A DNA stretch of 52,250 nucleotides from an uncultured Lachnospiraceae bacterium (GTDB taxonomy: Bacteria > Bacillota > Clostridia > Lachnospirales > Lachnospiraceae). Under the pieces are notes generated by a model. That model saw only the letters and a list, made by a program, of their open reading frames with translations. It was not told where the DNA came from and did not search any database. The stretch's first letter is position 1; each line of letters begins with the position of its first letter. Shown here piece by piece: positions 43,626 through 50,930 of this stretch. Position numbers and translations under genes: made by a program. The stretch spans positions 89,018 to 141,267 of the forward strand of contig CAJTPU010000008.1 of assembly GCA_910578335.1 (NCBI GenBank). The letters run 5' to 3'.

Positions 43626-44294
43626 ATGAGGTATTTTTTCAATGCCAAAATTGAAAAAAAAGAAAAGGGTTATATGATTCAGATTCCCTTTAATGTGTGG
43701 GAAGTCTGCAAGCAGAGGGAAGTCATTCAGGCGGATATGGTACTTGACAACAAGATTATTGACTGCGAGCTGATTCCAAAGGAGAAGGGAAATTATGAGA
43801 TTCATGTGGAGGATGAGGATGCCATTCAGGTAGACTTGAGCCGGCCCCACAAAATTCTGCTCCATGTGACGGGCAGCCTGATTAAGATGGACCAGAACAG
43901 TCCCTACAGCTTTGAAAATCCGATTCGCAAAATTGACGGAATCGATATCATTATCCAGCAGGCGGACGGTCTTTGCGGGCAGACCTGTGTGGCTATGTTA
44001 GCGGGCGTAACCATTGCGGACGTCATTCGCGTTATGGACTGCAGGGAATGGCAGGGCACCATGGGGCGTGTGATTTCAGCACTCAATTATTACGGCATCG
44101 ACCACAAGGACGTCATCACATACACGGAAGGTGCGGACTGTGTGCTGCCCAAATGCTGCATTATGATGGAGAGAATGGGACGCTTTTGTCATTATCTGGT
44201 GGGCTACGACGGCAAATTTTATGACCCGAACCTTGGCGTTATGGAAGAGTACGACATGAGTAAGCTTTTGGGATACTTGGAAATCATATGTTAG
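43626..44294 (+). CDS. DUF1905-like domain fused to a papain-like cysteine peptidase domain
   Basis: The 222-residue protein has two parts. The N-terminal half (about residues 1-95, NAKIEKKEKGYMIQIPFNVWEV) resembles DUF1905-type small beta domains. The second half has a papain/C39-like pattern: Gln111-Gln112 and GLCGQTCVAMLAGV with a possible catalytic Cys117, then RFCHYLVGYDGKFYDPNLG with His189 and Asp200. Together these suggest a Gln/Cys/His/Asp catalytic set, but no activity is known. There is no signal peptide, so it is cytoplasmic. AGGAAAGG precedes ATG 43626. It lies 55 bases before the repeat-containing membrane protein gene. The peptidase assignment is inferred from motifs only. Confidence 0.65.
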   Translation: MRYFFNAKIEKKEKGYMIQIPFNVWEVCKQREVIQADMVLDNKIIDCELIPKEKGNYEIHVEDEDAIQVDLSRPHKILLHVTGSLIKMDQNSPYSFENPIRKIDGIDIIIQQADGLCGQTCVAMLAGVTIADVIRVMDCREWQGTMGRVISALNYYGIDHKDVITYTEGADCVLPKCCIMMERMGRFCHYLVGYDGKFYDPNLGVMEEYDMSKLLGYLEIIC

Positions 44295-44349
44295 GGTTGG
44301 AGATTATAATTGCTCATTAATAAATGGATTGTGAGAGGAGAAGGAGACA

Positions 44350-45228
44350 GTGGATAACAATAATATGAACAACACGGGAGAAAATACCGCAAACAACTCC
44401 GGCTATAACGCCAATGCGGGTTATACGCAGACGGGCTACGACAGCAATACAAATTATCCGCAGACGGGCTACGACAGCAATGCAAATTATGCGCAGACGG
44501 GTTATAACGCTAATACAAATTATGCGCAGACAGGTTACGACAGCAATGCAAATTATTCCCAGACGGGTTACGGCGCCAATACAAATTATACGCAGACCGG
44601 GTATGATGCCAATACAAATTATCCGCAGAACGGCTATAATGCAGGCGCCGGCTATGACGCCAATGCAGGCTACGGTACCTACAACACAGGTTACACTACA
44701 TACGCGGGACAGAGCGGGAGCCAGCCGGTTATCAAAGAGGTGAGCAAGGTAAAGGGGCTTATCGGTGCGATTGCCGGTGCGCTGCTTGGCGGCGCCATCT
44801 GGATTGGAATCGGCTGCCTTGGCTTTGTTTCCGGCTGGATTGCCATTCTGATTTTCCTGTTGGCGCAGGGCGGTTATAAATTGATGAACAAAGGGGAGAT
44901 AGACCGTTTTGGCAGCATTATCAGCGTGATTCTGGGGCTTGTGATTATTCTGCCGGCAACATGGTGTATCAGCGGCTTTCAGGTATTCAGTGCGCTGAAT
45001 AAAAATGCACCGGGACATTTCTCTTACTTTGAGGTACTGGGTGATTTGCGCCTCTATATGGACAGGTATGATTTGTGGAGCTCATTCTATTCCAATCTTG
45101 CCATGGGTTATCTGTTTACCGGCGTCGCCGCTATTTACGTAGGAATCGGCGCATTGAGCAGCAGAGGAAAAGAGAAACGTGCGGCAAAAAAGGCGGCGAA
45201 GGAAGCCCAAAATGGAAAATGGCAATAA
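44350..45228 (+). CDS. Membrane protein with N-terminal 11-residue Tyr/Asn/Gln repeats
   Basis: The 292-residue protein starts with GTG 44350 after AGAAGGAGACA. Residues about 17-115 are low-complexity repeats of the unit TGYDSNTNYPQ (and variants TGYDSNANYAQ, TGYNANTNYAQ), with no signal peptide. Then come four predicted transmembrane segments (IGAIAGALLGGAIWIGIG, FVSGWIAILIFLLAQGG, IISVILGLVIILPATW, LFTGVAAIYVGIGAL), separated by short loops, and a basic Lys-rich tail. Such Tyr/Asn/Gln/Gly repeats resemble prion-like or phase-separating tails, which are on the cytoplasmic side here by the positive-inside rule. Function unknown. The gene sits between the papain-like gene and groES. Confidence 0.75.
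   Translation: MDNNNMNNTGENTANNSGYNANAGYTQTGYDSNTNYPQTGYDSNANYAQTGYNANTNYAQTGYDSNANYSQTGYGANTNYTQTGYDANTNYPQNGYNAGAGYDANAGYGTYNTGYTTYAGQSGSQPVIKEVSKVKGLIGAIAGALLGGAIWIGIGCLGFVSGWIAILIFLLAQGGYKLMNKGEIDRFGSIISVILGLVIILPATWCISGFQVFSALNKNAPGHFSYFEVLGDLRLYMDRYDLWSSFYSNLAMGYLFTGVAAIYVGIGALSSRGKEKRAAKKAAKEAQNGKWQ
44398..44672 (+). repeat. 33-bp tandem repeat array inside a coding region
   Basis: About six to seven imperfect copies of a 33-bp unit (for example ACGGGCTACGACAGC followed by AATACAAATTATCCGCAG, unit boundaries at 44431, 44464, 44497, 44530, 44563 and 44596) encode the 11-residue repeat of the membrane protein. The period is a multiple of three, so copy-number change would keep the frame. 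Confidence 0.9.
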
Positions 45229-45346
45229 ACAGAATATAAAATAAGTATTAAATCAGTGTTTACAGGGGAAAATGAGAAAAAAAGAGGAAAAATAAGAAAA
45301 CAAGAGATAAAAAGAGATAACAGAAAATATTTGCCTGTGAATACAG

Positions 45347-45375
45347 TTGCAAAGCCCTGCATATAAAATTAATAT
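45347..45375 (+). promoter_or_regulatory. Promoter of groESL
   Basis: TTGCAA (45347-45352), a 17-base spacer and TAATAT (45370-45375), directly before the CIRCE element. Confidence 0.75.
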
Positions 45376-45387
45376 AAGTTCCAGAGA

Positions 45388-45414
45388 TTAGCACTCGATT
45401 TCATTGAGTGCTAA
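45388..45414. promoter_or_regulatory. CIRCE operator (HrcA-binding site)
   Basis: TTAGCACTC (45388-45396), nine bases and GAGTGCTAA (45406-45414) form a perfect CIRCE inverted repeat, the site of the heat-shock repressor HrcA. It spans the transcription start region, so HrcA blocks groESL at normal temperature. Confidence 0.98.
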
Positions 45415-45452
45415 TAATTTGAAGATAACCATACATGAAGGAGGCAATCATT

Positions 45453-45737
45453 ATGAAGTTAGTACCGTTAGGTGACAGAGTCGTATTAAAGCAGTTAGTA
45501 GCAGAAGAAACCACCAAATCAGGTATCGTTCTTCCGGGGCAGAATAAAGAAAAACCCCAGCAGGCAGAGGTCGTTGCAGTAGGACCCGGCGGCATGGTGG
45601 ATGGCAAGGAAATCAAGATGGAAGTGAAGGCAGGAGACCAGGTTATTTACTCCAAGTATGCCGGAACAGATGTGAAGATTGAAGAAGAGGAATACATTAT
45701 CGTAAAGCAGAGCGATATACTTGCAGTTATCCAGTAA
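45453..45737 (+). CDS. groES: Co-chaperonin GroES
   Basis: The 94-residue protein begins KLVPLGDRVVLKQLVAEETT and contains the mobile loop SGIVLPG and the VGPGG and YSKYAGTDVKIEEEEYII segments of all GroES proteins. It caps GroEL. GAAGGAGG at 45437-45444 precedes ATG 45453; the frame is open to 45435 but that start is unlikely. It is under CIRCE control and co-transcribed with groEL. Confidence 0.98.
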   Translation: MKLVPLGDRVVLKQLVAEETTKSGIVLPGQNKEKPQQAEVVAVGPGGMVDGKEIKMEVKAGDQVIYSKYAGTDVKIEEEEYIIVKQSDILAVIQ

Positions 45738-45780
45738 AAGTTGCGACACTAAAAAATAAGAAATTTGGAGGCGTATGATT

Positions 45781-47403
45781 ATGGCAAAGGAAATCAAATA
45801 TGGGGCAGAGGCCCGCGCAGCATTAGGAAGAGGTGTTGACCAGCTTGCAAACACCGTGAGAGTGACATTGGGACCTAAGGGAAGAAACGTGGTTTTGGAT
45901 AAATCCTTCGGCGCACCTCTCATTGCAAACGACGGCGTTACCATTGCAAAGGAAATTGAGTTAGAGGATGCGTTTGAAAACATGGGTGCACAGCTTGTAA
46001 AAGAAGTTGCAACCAAGACCAACGATGTTGCCGGAGACGGAACAACTACCGCCACTGTGCTGGCACAGGCAATGATTAACGCAGGTATGAAGAATCTGGA
46101 AGCCGGAGCAAATCCCATTATTTTAAGAAAGGGTATGAAGAAAGCAACCGACTGCGCAGTAGAGGCGATTGCAAAGATGAGCTCCAAGGTAAACGGCAAG
46201 GAGCATATCGCACGTGTTGCGGCTATCTCCGCAGGGGATGATGAAGTAGGTCAGCTTGTGGCAGATGCAATGGAAAAGGTGTCCAATGACGGCGTTATCA
46301 CCATCGAGGAAAGCAAGACCATGCAGACCGAGCTTGATTTGGTGGAAGGTATGCAGTTTGACAGAGGATATATTTCCGCATACATGGCAACGGATATGGA
46401 TAAGATGGAAGCAGTTCTTGACAATCCTTATATCCTGATTACGGACAAGAAGATATCCAACATTCAGGAAATCCTTCCTCTGTTAGAGCAGATTGTACAG
46501 TCCGGCGCTAAGCTTTTAATTATTGCAGAGGATGTGGAGGGAGAAGCGCTTACCACTCTGATTGTGAACAAGCTGCGCGGTACTTTTAACGTAGTGGCAG
46601 TAAAAGCACCGGGATATGGCGACAGAAGAAAAGCAATGCTGGAGGATATCGCAATCCTGACAGGCGGACAGGTAATCAGCTCTGAGCTGGGTCTGGAGCT
46701 GAAGGATACCACAATGGACCAGCTTGGACATGCAAAATCCGTGAAGGTACAGAAGGAAAACACCGTTATCGTGGACGGCGAGGGCGACAAGGCAGCAATT
46801 CAGGCGCGCATCGCACAGATTAAGAATCAGGTGGAGGAAACAACTTCTGATTTTGATAAAGAGAAACTGCAGGAGCGCCTTGCAAAGCTGGCTGGCGGCG
46901 TAGCGGTTATCCGTGTGGGTGCGGCAACCGAGACAGAGATGAAAGAAGCAAAGCTTCGTCTGGAGGATGCGCTTGCAGCGACCAGAGCGGCTGTGGAGGA
47001 AGGTATTATTTGCGGCGGCGGTTCCGCATATATCCATGCTTCCAAAGAAGTGGAGAAGCTGCGCGATACCATGGAAGGCGACGAAAAGACCGGTGCAGGT
47101 ATTGTATTGAAAGCACTGGAGGCTCCTTTGTTCTACATCGCAGCCAATGCAGGTCTTGAGGGCAGCGTAATTGTAAACAAGGTAAAAGAGATGGAGAGCG
47201 GCATGGGCTTTGACGCACTCAAGGAAGCGTATGTGGACATGGTGAAGGAAGGCATCCTTGACCCTGCAAAGGTGACAAGAAGCGCCCTGCAGAATGCGAC
47301 CAGCGTTGCTTCCACGCTTCTGACCACCGAGTCCGTTGTGGCAAATATCAAGGAAGAGACACCTGCAATGCCTGCCGGAGGCGGTATGGGTGGTATGATG
47401 TAA
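45781..47403 (+). CDS. groEL: Chaperonin GroEL
   Basis: The 540-residue protein has all chaperonin landmarks: LGPKGRNVVLDKSFGAP, NDGVTIAKEIELED, the ATP site VAGDGTTTATVLAQA, and the C-terminal GGMGGMM tail. It folds proteins with GroES. TTGGAGG at 45766-45772 precedes ATG 45781 (ATG 45775 is in frame but less likely). It ends in a strong terminator at 47432. Confidence 0.99.
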   Translation: MAKEIKYGAEARAALGRGVDQLANTVRVTLGPKGRNVVLDKSFGAPLIANDGVTIAKEIELEDAFENMGAQLVKEVATKTNDVAGDGTTTATVLAQAMINAGMKNLEAGANPIILRKGMKKATDCAVEAIAKMSSKVNGKEHIARVAAISAGDDEVGQLVADAMEKVSNDGVITIEESKTMQTELDLVEGMQFDRGYISAYMATDMDKMEAVLDNPYILITDKKISNIQEILPLLEQIVQSGAKLLIIAEDVEGEALTTLIVNKLRGTFNVVAVKAPGYGDRRKAMLEDIAILTGGQVISSELGLELKDTTMDQLGHAKSVKVQKENTVIVDGEGDKAAIQARIAQIKNQVEETTSDFDKEKLQERLAKLAGGVAVIRVGAATETEMKEAKLRLEDALAATRAAVEEGIICGGGSAYIHASKEVEKLRDTMEGDEKTGAGIVLKALEAPLFYIAANAGLEGSVIVNKVKEMESGMGFDALKEAYVDMVKEGILDPAKVTRSALQNATSVASTLLTTESVVANIKEETPAMPAGGGMGGMM

Positions 47404-47431
47404 AATATTTGAAAATCTACGTATTACAGCG

Positions 47432-47464
47432 GGGCAGAACCGAATTTTTGGTTCTGCCCTTTTG
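47432..47464 (+). terminator. Intrinsic terminator of groESL
   Basis: GGGCAGAACC (47432-47441) pairs with GGTTCTGCCC (47450-47459) with loop GAATTTTT, followed by TTTT. Confidence 0.92.
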
Positions 47465-47467
47465 CTA

Positions 47468-47530
47468 TGCGTAAAATTCCGGCATGGGACATGGATGCCT
47501 TGGAAACCGGAAAAGGCATTTGCGTAAAAT
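47468..47530 (+). repeat. Direct repeat of TGCGTAAAAT upstream of the radical SAM gene
   Basis: TGCGTAAAAT occurs at 47468-47477 and again at 47521-47530, 53 bases apart; GCTATG flanks the first copy on its left and the second on its right. The interval 47465-47604 has no gene. These may be regulator sites; the promoter itself is not clear (TTTTGG and TATTAT near 47537 and 47560 are weak). Confidence 0.5.
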
Positions 47531-47604
47531 GCTATGGTCTTTTGGAGAGGGCAGTGGGATACTATTATTCATAATAAGCCTGCATTTCTACAGGGAGAAT
47601 TCCA

Positions 47605-48894
47605 ATGAAAAAGTCATATTATAATTTTTTGTTTCAGAAAGAGGATGGAAAAAGTATTATATATAATTCACGAACAGGGGCAATGGCAGAATTAGATGAA
47701 GTGCACGCGGAGCAGCTACGGGAATGGACGGAGCAGGAAATCAAGGAGAAGAATCCGGCGTTTGCAGAAGCTTTGCTGCAAAATGGATTTGCGGTCGCGG
47801 ATGGGGTATCGGAACAGGACATGATTCAGTACGATTCTCTCCGTGCCAGATTTGGCAGTCGTTTTCTGGGATTGACAATTACGCCGACGCAGGACTGTAA
47901 TTTCAGGTGTCGGTATTGCTACGAGAATAATATAATACAACCGGTTTACATGGATGAAGAAACACAGGCTGCACTGATTGCTTATGTAAAGAAAAATCTT
48001 ATGCCGGAGGGCAGAATGACGGTTTGCTGGTATGGCGGCGAGCCCCTGATGGCGTTGTCTGTCATCAGTAGACTGACACAAAAGATGCTGGAGCTTTGTG
48101 AGGAAAAGCATGTGGAATACGTGGCAAATATTGTGACAAACGGATATTTGCTGACACAGGAGACGTTGGAAGAACTGTTAAGATGTAAAATTCATCAGAT
48201 TCAAGTCACTTTAGATGGAAGCTGCGAGACGCATAATCAACGCAGACCGCTTGCAGGCGGGCATGAGACCTATGACGTGATTTGGAATAATCTGTTGGCG
48301 TTAAGGGCTTATGAAAAAGATATTCTAATTGACCTGCGTGTCAATGTAGACAAGAGTAATTATCAGGTGCTTACCGATGTGGCGGAAAAAATACGCAGAA
48401 ACGGCATGGAGCATTTTGTCAGAGTATACCCGGGGAAGGTGGTAAGCGGCGGGGACTGCTACCAGCAGGATATATGCTTTGAAAACAGGGAATTTGCCCT
48501 GCTGGAGGAGTCATTTTTTAAGGAAAATAGAAAACATCTGCCAGCAAGATATCCCAAGCCGCGGCATAATGTATGTGGTGCAGATGCTGCGGGTTTTGTG
48601 GTAATCGACGCAGAAGGGTTTATATACAAATGCTGGATGGATATCGGAAACAGAGCGCAATCCGTGGGCAATATCAAGAGTGGTGAATGGGGGAATGAAG
48701 CGCTGCTGTATCAGTATATGCTGTATGAACCTGTGAAGGATGAAGCGTGCAGCCGATGCAAATACCTGCCGGTATGTCTGGGCGGATGTCCGCATGAGCG
48801 TCTGCAGGGCAAAAAAAGCTGTACGTCGCTGAAAGAAACGTTTCAGGACTATATGGAATATCTTCCAAAAGTCATGGAACAGAATCGCAATTAA
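47605..48894 (+). CDS. Radical SAM/SPASM peptide-modifying enzyme (RiPP maturase)
   Basis: The 429-residue protein has a radical SAM core with the [4Fe-4S] motif CNFRCRYCYE (Cys98, Cys102, Cys105), GGEP (about residues 144-147) and VTLDGS. It ends with a SPASM-type cysteine set, Cys324, Cys343, Cys382, Cys385, Cys391, Cys395 and Cys406 (in CSRCKYLPVCLGGC), which would bind two further clusters. The N-terminal 85 residues resemble the leader-binding region of thioether-forming peptide maturases. It probably installs a Cys-derived thioether or similar bond in the small peptide encoded just downstream, using SAM in the cytoplasm. GGGAG precedes ATG 47605. Anaerobic SME-type roles are ruled against by the neighbours: a precursor and two exporters. 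Confidence 0.88.
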   Translation: MKKSYYNFLFQKEDGKSIIYNSRTGAMAELDEVHAEQLREWTEQEIKEKNPAFAEALLQNGFAVADGVSEQDMIQYDSLRARFGSRFLGLTITPTQDCNFRCRYCYENNIIQPVYMDEETQAALIAYVKKNLMPEGRMTVCWYGGEPLMALSVISRLTQKMLELCEEKHVEYVANIVTNGYLLTQETLEELLRCKIHQIQVTLDGSCETHNQRRPLAGGHETYDVIWNNLLALRAYEKDILIDLRVNVDKSNYQVLTDVAEKIRRNGMEHFVRVYPGKVVSGGDCYQQDICFENREFALLEESFFKENRKHLPARYPKPRHNVCGADAAGFVVIDAEGFIYKCWMDIGNRAQSVGNIKSGEWGNEALLYQYMLYEPVKDEACSRCKYLPVCLGGCPHERLQGKKSCTSLKETFQDYMEYLPKVMEQNRN

Positions 48895-48965
48895 GTTGCT
48901 AAAAACGCTGTGTAGAGAGGTCTTGCTGATTGATGGTTGATGTTGCGCGGAAGGAGAGACTTCTT

Positions 48966-49076
48966 ATGAAGATAATAGTAGAAGCGGAAAAAAGAGAATT
49001 ACAAGAAACTATGGGTGGCTGTTTTATATTAACGGTACCGAATTGTCAGGAATTTACATTTGGTGGTAATGATTAA
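48966..49076 (+). CDS. Candidate RiPP precursor peptide with Gly-Gly and two Cys
   Basis: A 36-codon ORF starting at ATG 48966 has GGAAGGAGAG at 48949-48958, ideal spacing. An in-frame ATG at 48933 would give 47 residues, but its ribosome binding site is poorer. The acidic-basic leader (KIIVEAEKRELQETM) ends in GG at residues 17-18, followed by an 18-residue core CFILTVPNCQEFTFGGND with Cys19 and Cys27. It lies between a radical SAM maturase and two ABC exporters, exactly where a precursor is expected. Leader removal after GG and thioether formation at Cys are inferences. No family is recognised. It could be chance, but placement and ribosome binding site are strong. Confidence 0.75.
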   Translation: MKIIVEAEKRELQETMGGCFILTVPNCQEFTFGGND

Positions 49077-49171
49077 GTAGATTGCAAATTTGTTTTATTT
49101 TCTTTCTGCACAGTGTTTTTACAAAAAATGAAAGCTTATGTAAGAAAAATAATATTAAGGGGAGGCTTCAT

Positions 49172-50929
49172 ATGAAAGACCAGTCCGAAAAGCAGCTTGT
49201 CAGAGAAAGGCGCCGTCGGTTTATCGGGCAGTTTTACCGGAATAATAGAGCGGCATTCGTAGGAACCATGCTGCTGCAGGCAGCAATAAGCAATATATCT
49301 TTGGCTGCTGCAGTGGTGTTTAAAATGTTTGTGGATTATATTTCCGGTGAAAGTCACATGGCACTTTTGCAGATATGCCTGTATGCTGTCGGATTTTTGG
49401 CTGTTTATGTAATGGTACATTTGCTGAACAGGAGTCTCCATCCACGATTTATGAATCGCGCCATATGTCAATATAAGGAATACGTATTTTCAGAGCTGAC
49501 GAAAAAAAGTATCAGCTCTTTTTCTCGTGAAGATACAGGTCGTTATCTTTCCGTACTGACACAGGATGTCACTGACGTGGAAAAAAATTATCTGATGTCG
49601 TTATCCCATATCATTGAATATGTAGTCTGCCTTGCGGCATCGGTGATTCTGATGCTGTGCTACAGCCCTGTTTTGACTGCGGCTTCCGTCGGATTTGCCC
49701 TGCTGCCGCTGCTGGCGGCTTTTGCCACCGGCGACCGTCTGGCAGAAAAATCGCGGGTGATATCGGACAGGAACGAGCAGTTTGTTGGTGAGGTGAAGGA
49801 CTGGTTGTCAGGTTTTCCGGTTATCAAGAGCTTTCAGGCAGAAGAGGAATCGATAAAAAGCTTTAAAAAAGTGAATATCTGGCGGGAAAAAGCGGGGAGC
49901 GATTACAGAAGGACGTATTGCACGATTAATATACTGGCATTAGGAGCTTCTACCGCGGCAGAATTTGGTGTATATTTTGTGGGAGCGCTCCTTGCGCAGA
50001 AGGGTATGGGCGTTACGGCAGGCATGATAACGGCATTTATTTATGTCACCTTTAGATTTAATAAGGCAATTACAGAGCTGCCAATATACTGTGGGATGAT
50101 GAAATCGGCATATAAGCTGATAGATAAACTTGCTGCGCTATTGCAGGAAAATGTGCGCAGTGAAGGAGGGGAGCTGCTTGCCGGACTGCATGACGGAATC
50201 CTTGTGGAAAATCTTTCCTATGCTTATGAGGAGGGAAAGCAGGCGCTTTGGTCACTCAATCAAAAATTTGTGGCAGGTAAGAGTTATGCTATTGTGGGCG
50301 CCTCCGGCTCCGGCAAGTCTACATTTTTAAATCTGCTGATGGGAAGCTTTGACACATATGAAGGAGAGGTTCTCTTTGATGGAAAGGAATTGCGGCAGGT
50401 GCAGTCGGATTCTCTGTATGGGCTGATAGCTCTGGTACAGCAGAACGTATTTATTTTTAACGATACCATACGGAACAATATCACGATGTTCAGGGAGTTT
50501 TCTGAAGAACAGGTGGAAAATGTGATACGGCAGTCCGGACTTGCAAAACTGGTTGCTGCCAGAGGCGAGGACTATATCTGCGGGGAGAACGGTAACGGAT
50601 TGTCCGGCGGGGAAAAGCAGAGAATTTCCATAGCCAGGGCGCTTTTACGCGGTGCGCCGGTTATACTGATGGACGAAGCGACTGCGGCGCTGGATGCGGA
50701 GACGGCGTATGAGGTGGCGAGCGCTATTCTGGATATCGAGGCGTTTACCCGCATTGTAGTGACTCACCGGTTGGAGGAGGGGCTTCTTAAGAGATATCAT
50801 GAAATCCTTGTTATGAAAAACGGAGGTATTTGTGAGAAAGGCAGTTTTGCGGAACTGATGGCGCAGAAGGGACTTTTTTATTCTCTTTTTACGGTTACGC
50901 AGAATGAGAACGGGAGAGGAGAATCATGA
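49172..50929 (+). CDS. ABC exporter of the candidate RiPP cluster (first copy)
   Basis: The 585-residue half-transporter has six transmembrane segments (about residues 25-305) and an ATPase domain: Walker A GASGSGKST, Q-loop LVQQNVFIF, signature NGLSGGEKQR, Walker B VILMDEATAALD and H-loop VVTHRLEE. There is no C39 peptidase domain at the N-terminus, so leader cleavage would need another protein. GGGGAGG at 49159-49165 precedes ATG 49172; the frame reaches 49082, but those extra residues are not typical. It probably exports the modified peptide. A paralogue begins 1 base after its stop. Confidence 0.9.
   Translation: MKDQSEKQLVRERRRRFIGQFYRNNRAAFVGTMLLQAAISNISLAAAVVFKMFVDYISGESHMALLQICLYAVGFLAVYVMVHLLNRSLHPRFMNRAICQYKEYVFSELTKKSISSFSREDTGRYLSVLTQDVTDVEKNYLMSLSHIIEYVVCLAASVILMLCYSPVLTAASVGFALLPLLAAFATGDRLAEKSRVISDRNEQFVGEVKDWLSGFPVIKSFQAEEESIKSFKKVNIWREKAGSDYRRTYCTINILALGASTAAEFGVYFVGALLAQKGMGVTAGMITAFIYVTFRFNKAITELPIYCGMMKSAYKLIDKLAALLQENVRSEGGELLAGLHDGILVENLSYAYEEGKQALWSLNQKFVAGKSYAIVGASGSGKSTFLNLLMGSFDTYEGEVLFDGKELRQVQSDSLYGLIALVQQNVFIFNDTIRNNITMFREFSEEQVENVIRQSGLAKLVAARGEDYICGENGNGLSGGEKQRISIARALLRGAPVILMDEATAALDAETAYEVASAILDIEAFTRIVVTHRLEEGLLKRYHEILVMKNGGICEKGSFAELMAQKGLFYSLFTVTQNENGRGES
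50434..50488 (+). repeat. 55-bp block shared with the second exporter gene
   Basis: The 55 bases from GGTACAGCAGAACG at 50434 are identical to those at 52196-52250, covering the Q-loop of both ATPase domains, while flanking sequence differs. The match continues to the window edge, so its true length is unknown. Confidence 0.8.
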
Positions 50930-50930
50930 T

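Noticed and set aside
44398..44672. Repeat array considered as CRISPR
   Set aside because: The units are adjacent with no unique spacers, the period is 33 bases in frame, and there are no cas genes.
44317..45018. Long antisense frame with short repeats (IICIAVVTRL type)
   Set aside because: Its repeats mirror the 33-bp repeats of the real gene on the + strand.
46516..47037. 173-codon open frame antisense to groEL
   Set aside because: groEL is certain from its sequence; the antisense frame has no family features.
49172..49700. C39 peptidase domain in the RiPP exporter
   Set aside because: The N-terminus goes straight into the first transmembrane segment and no CGxxC/His catalytic pattern is present.
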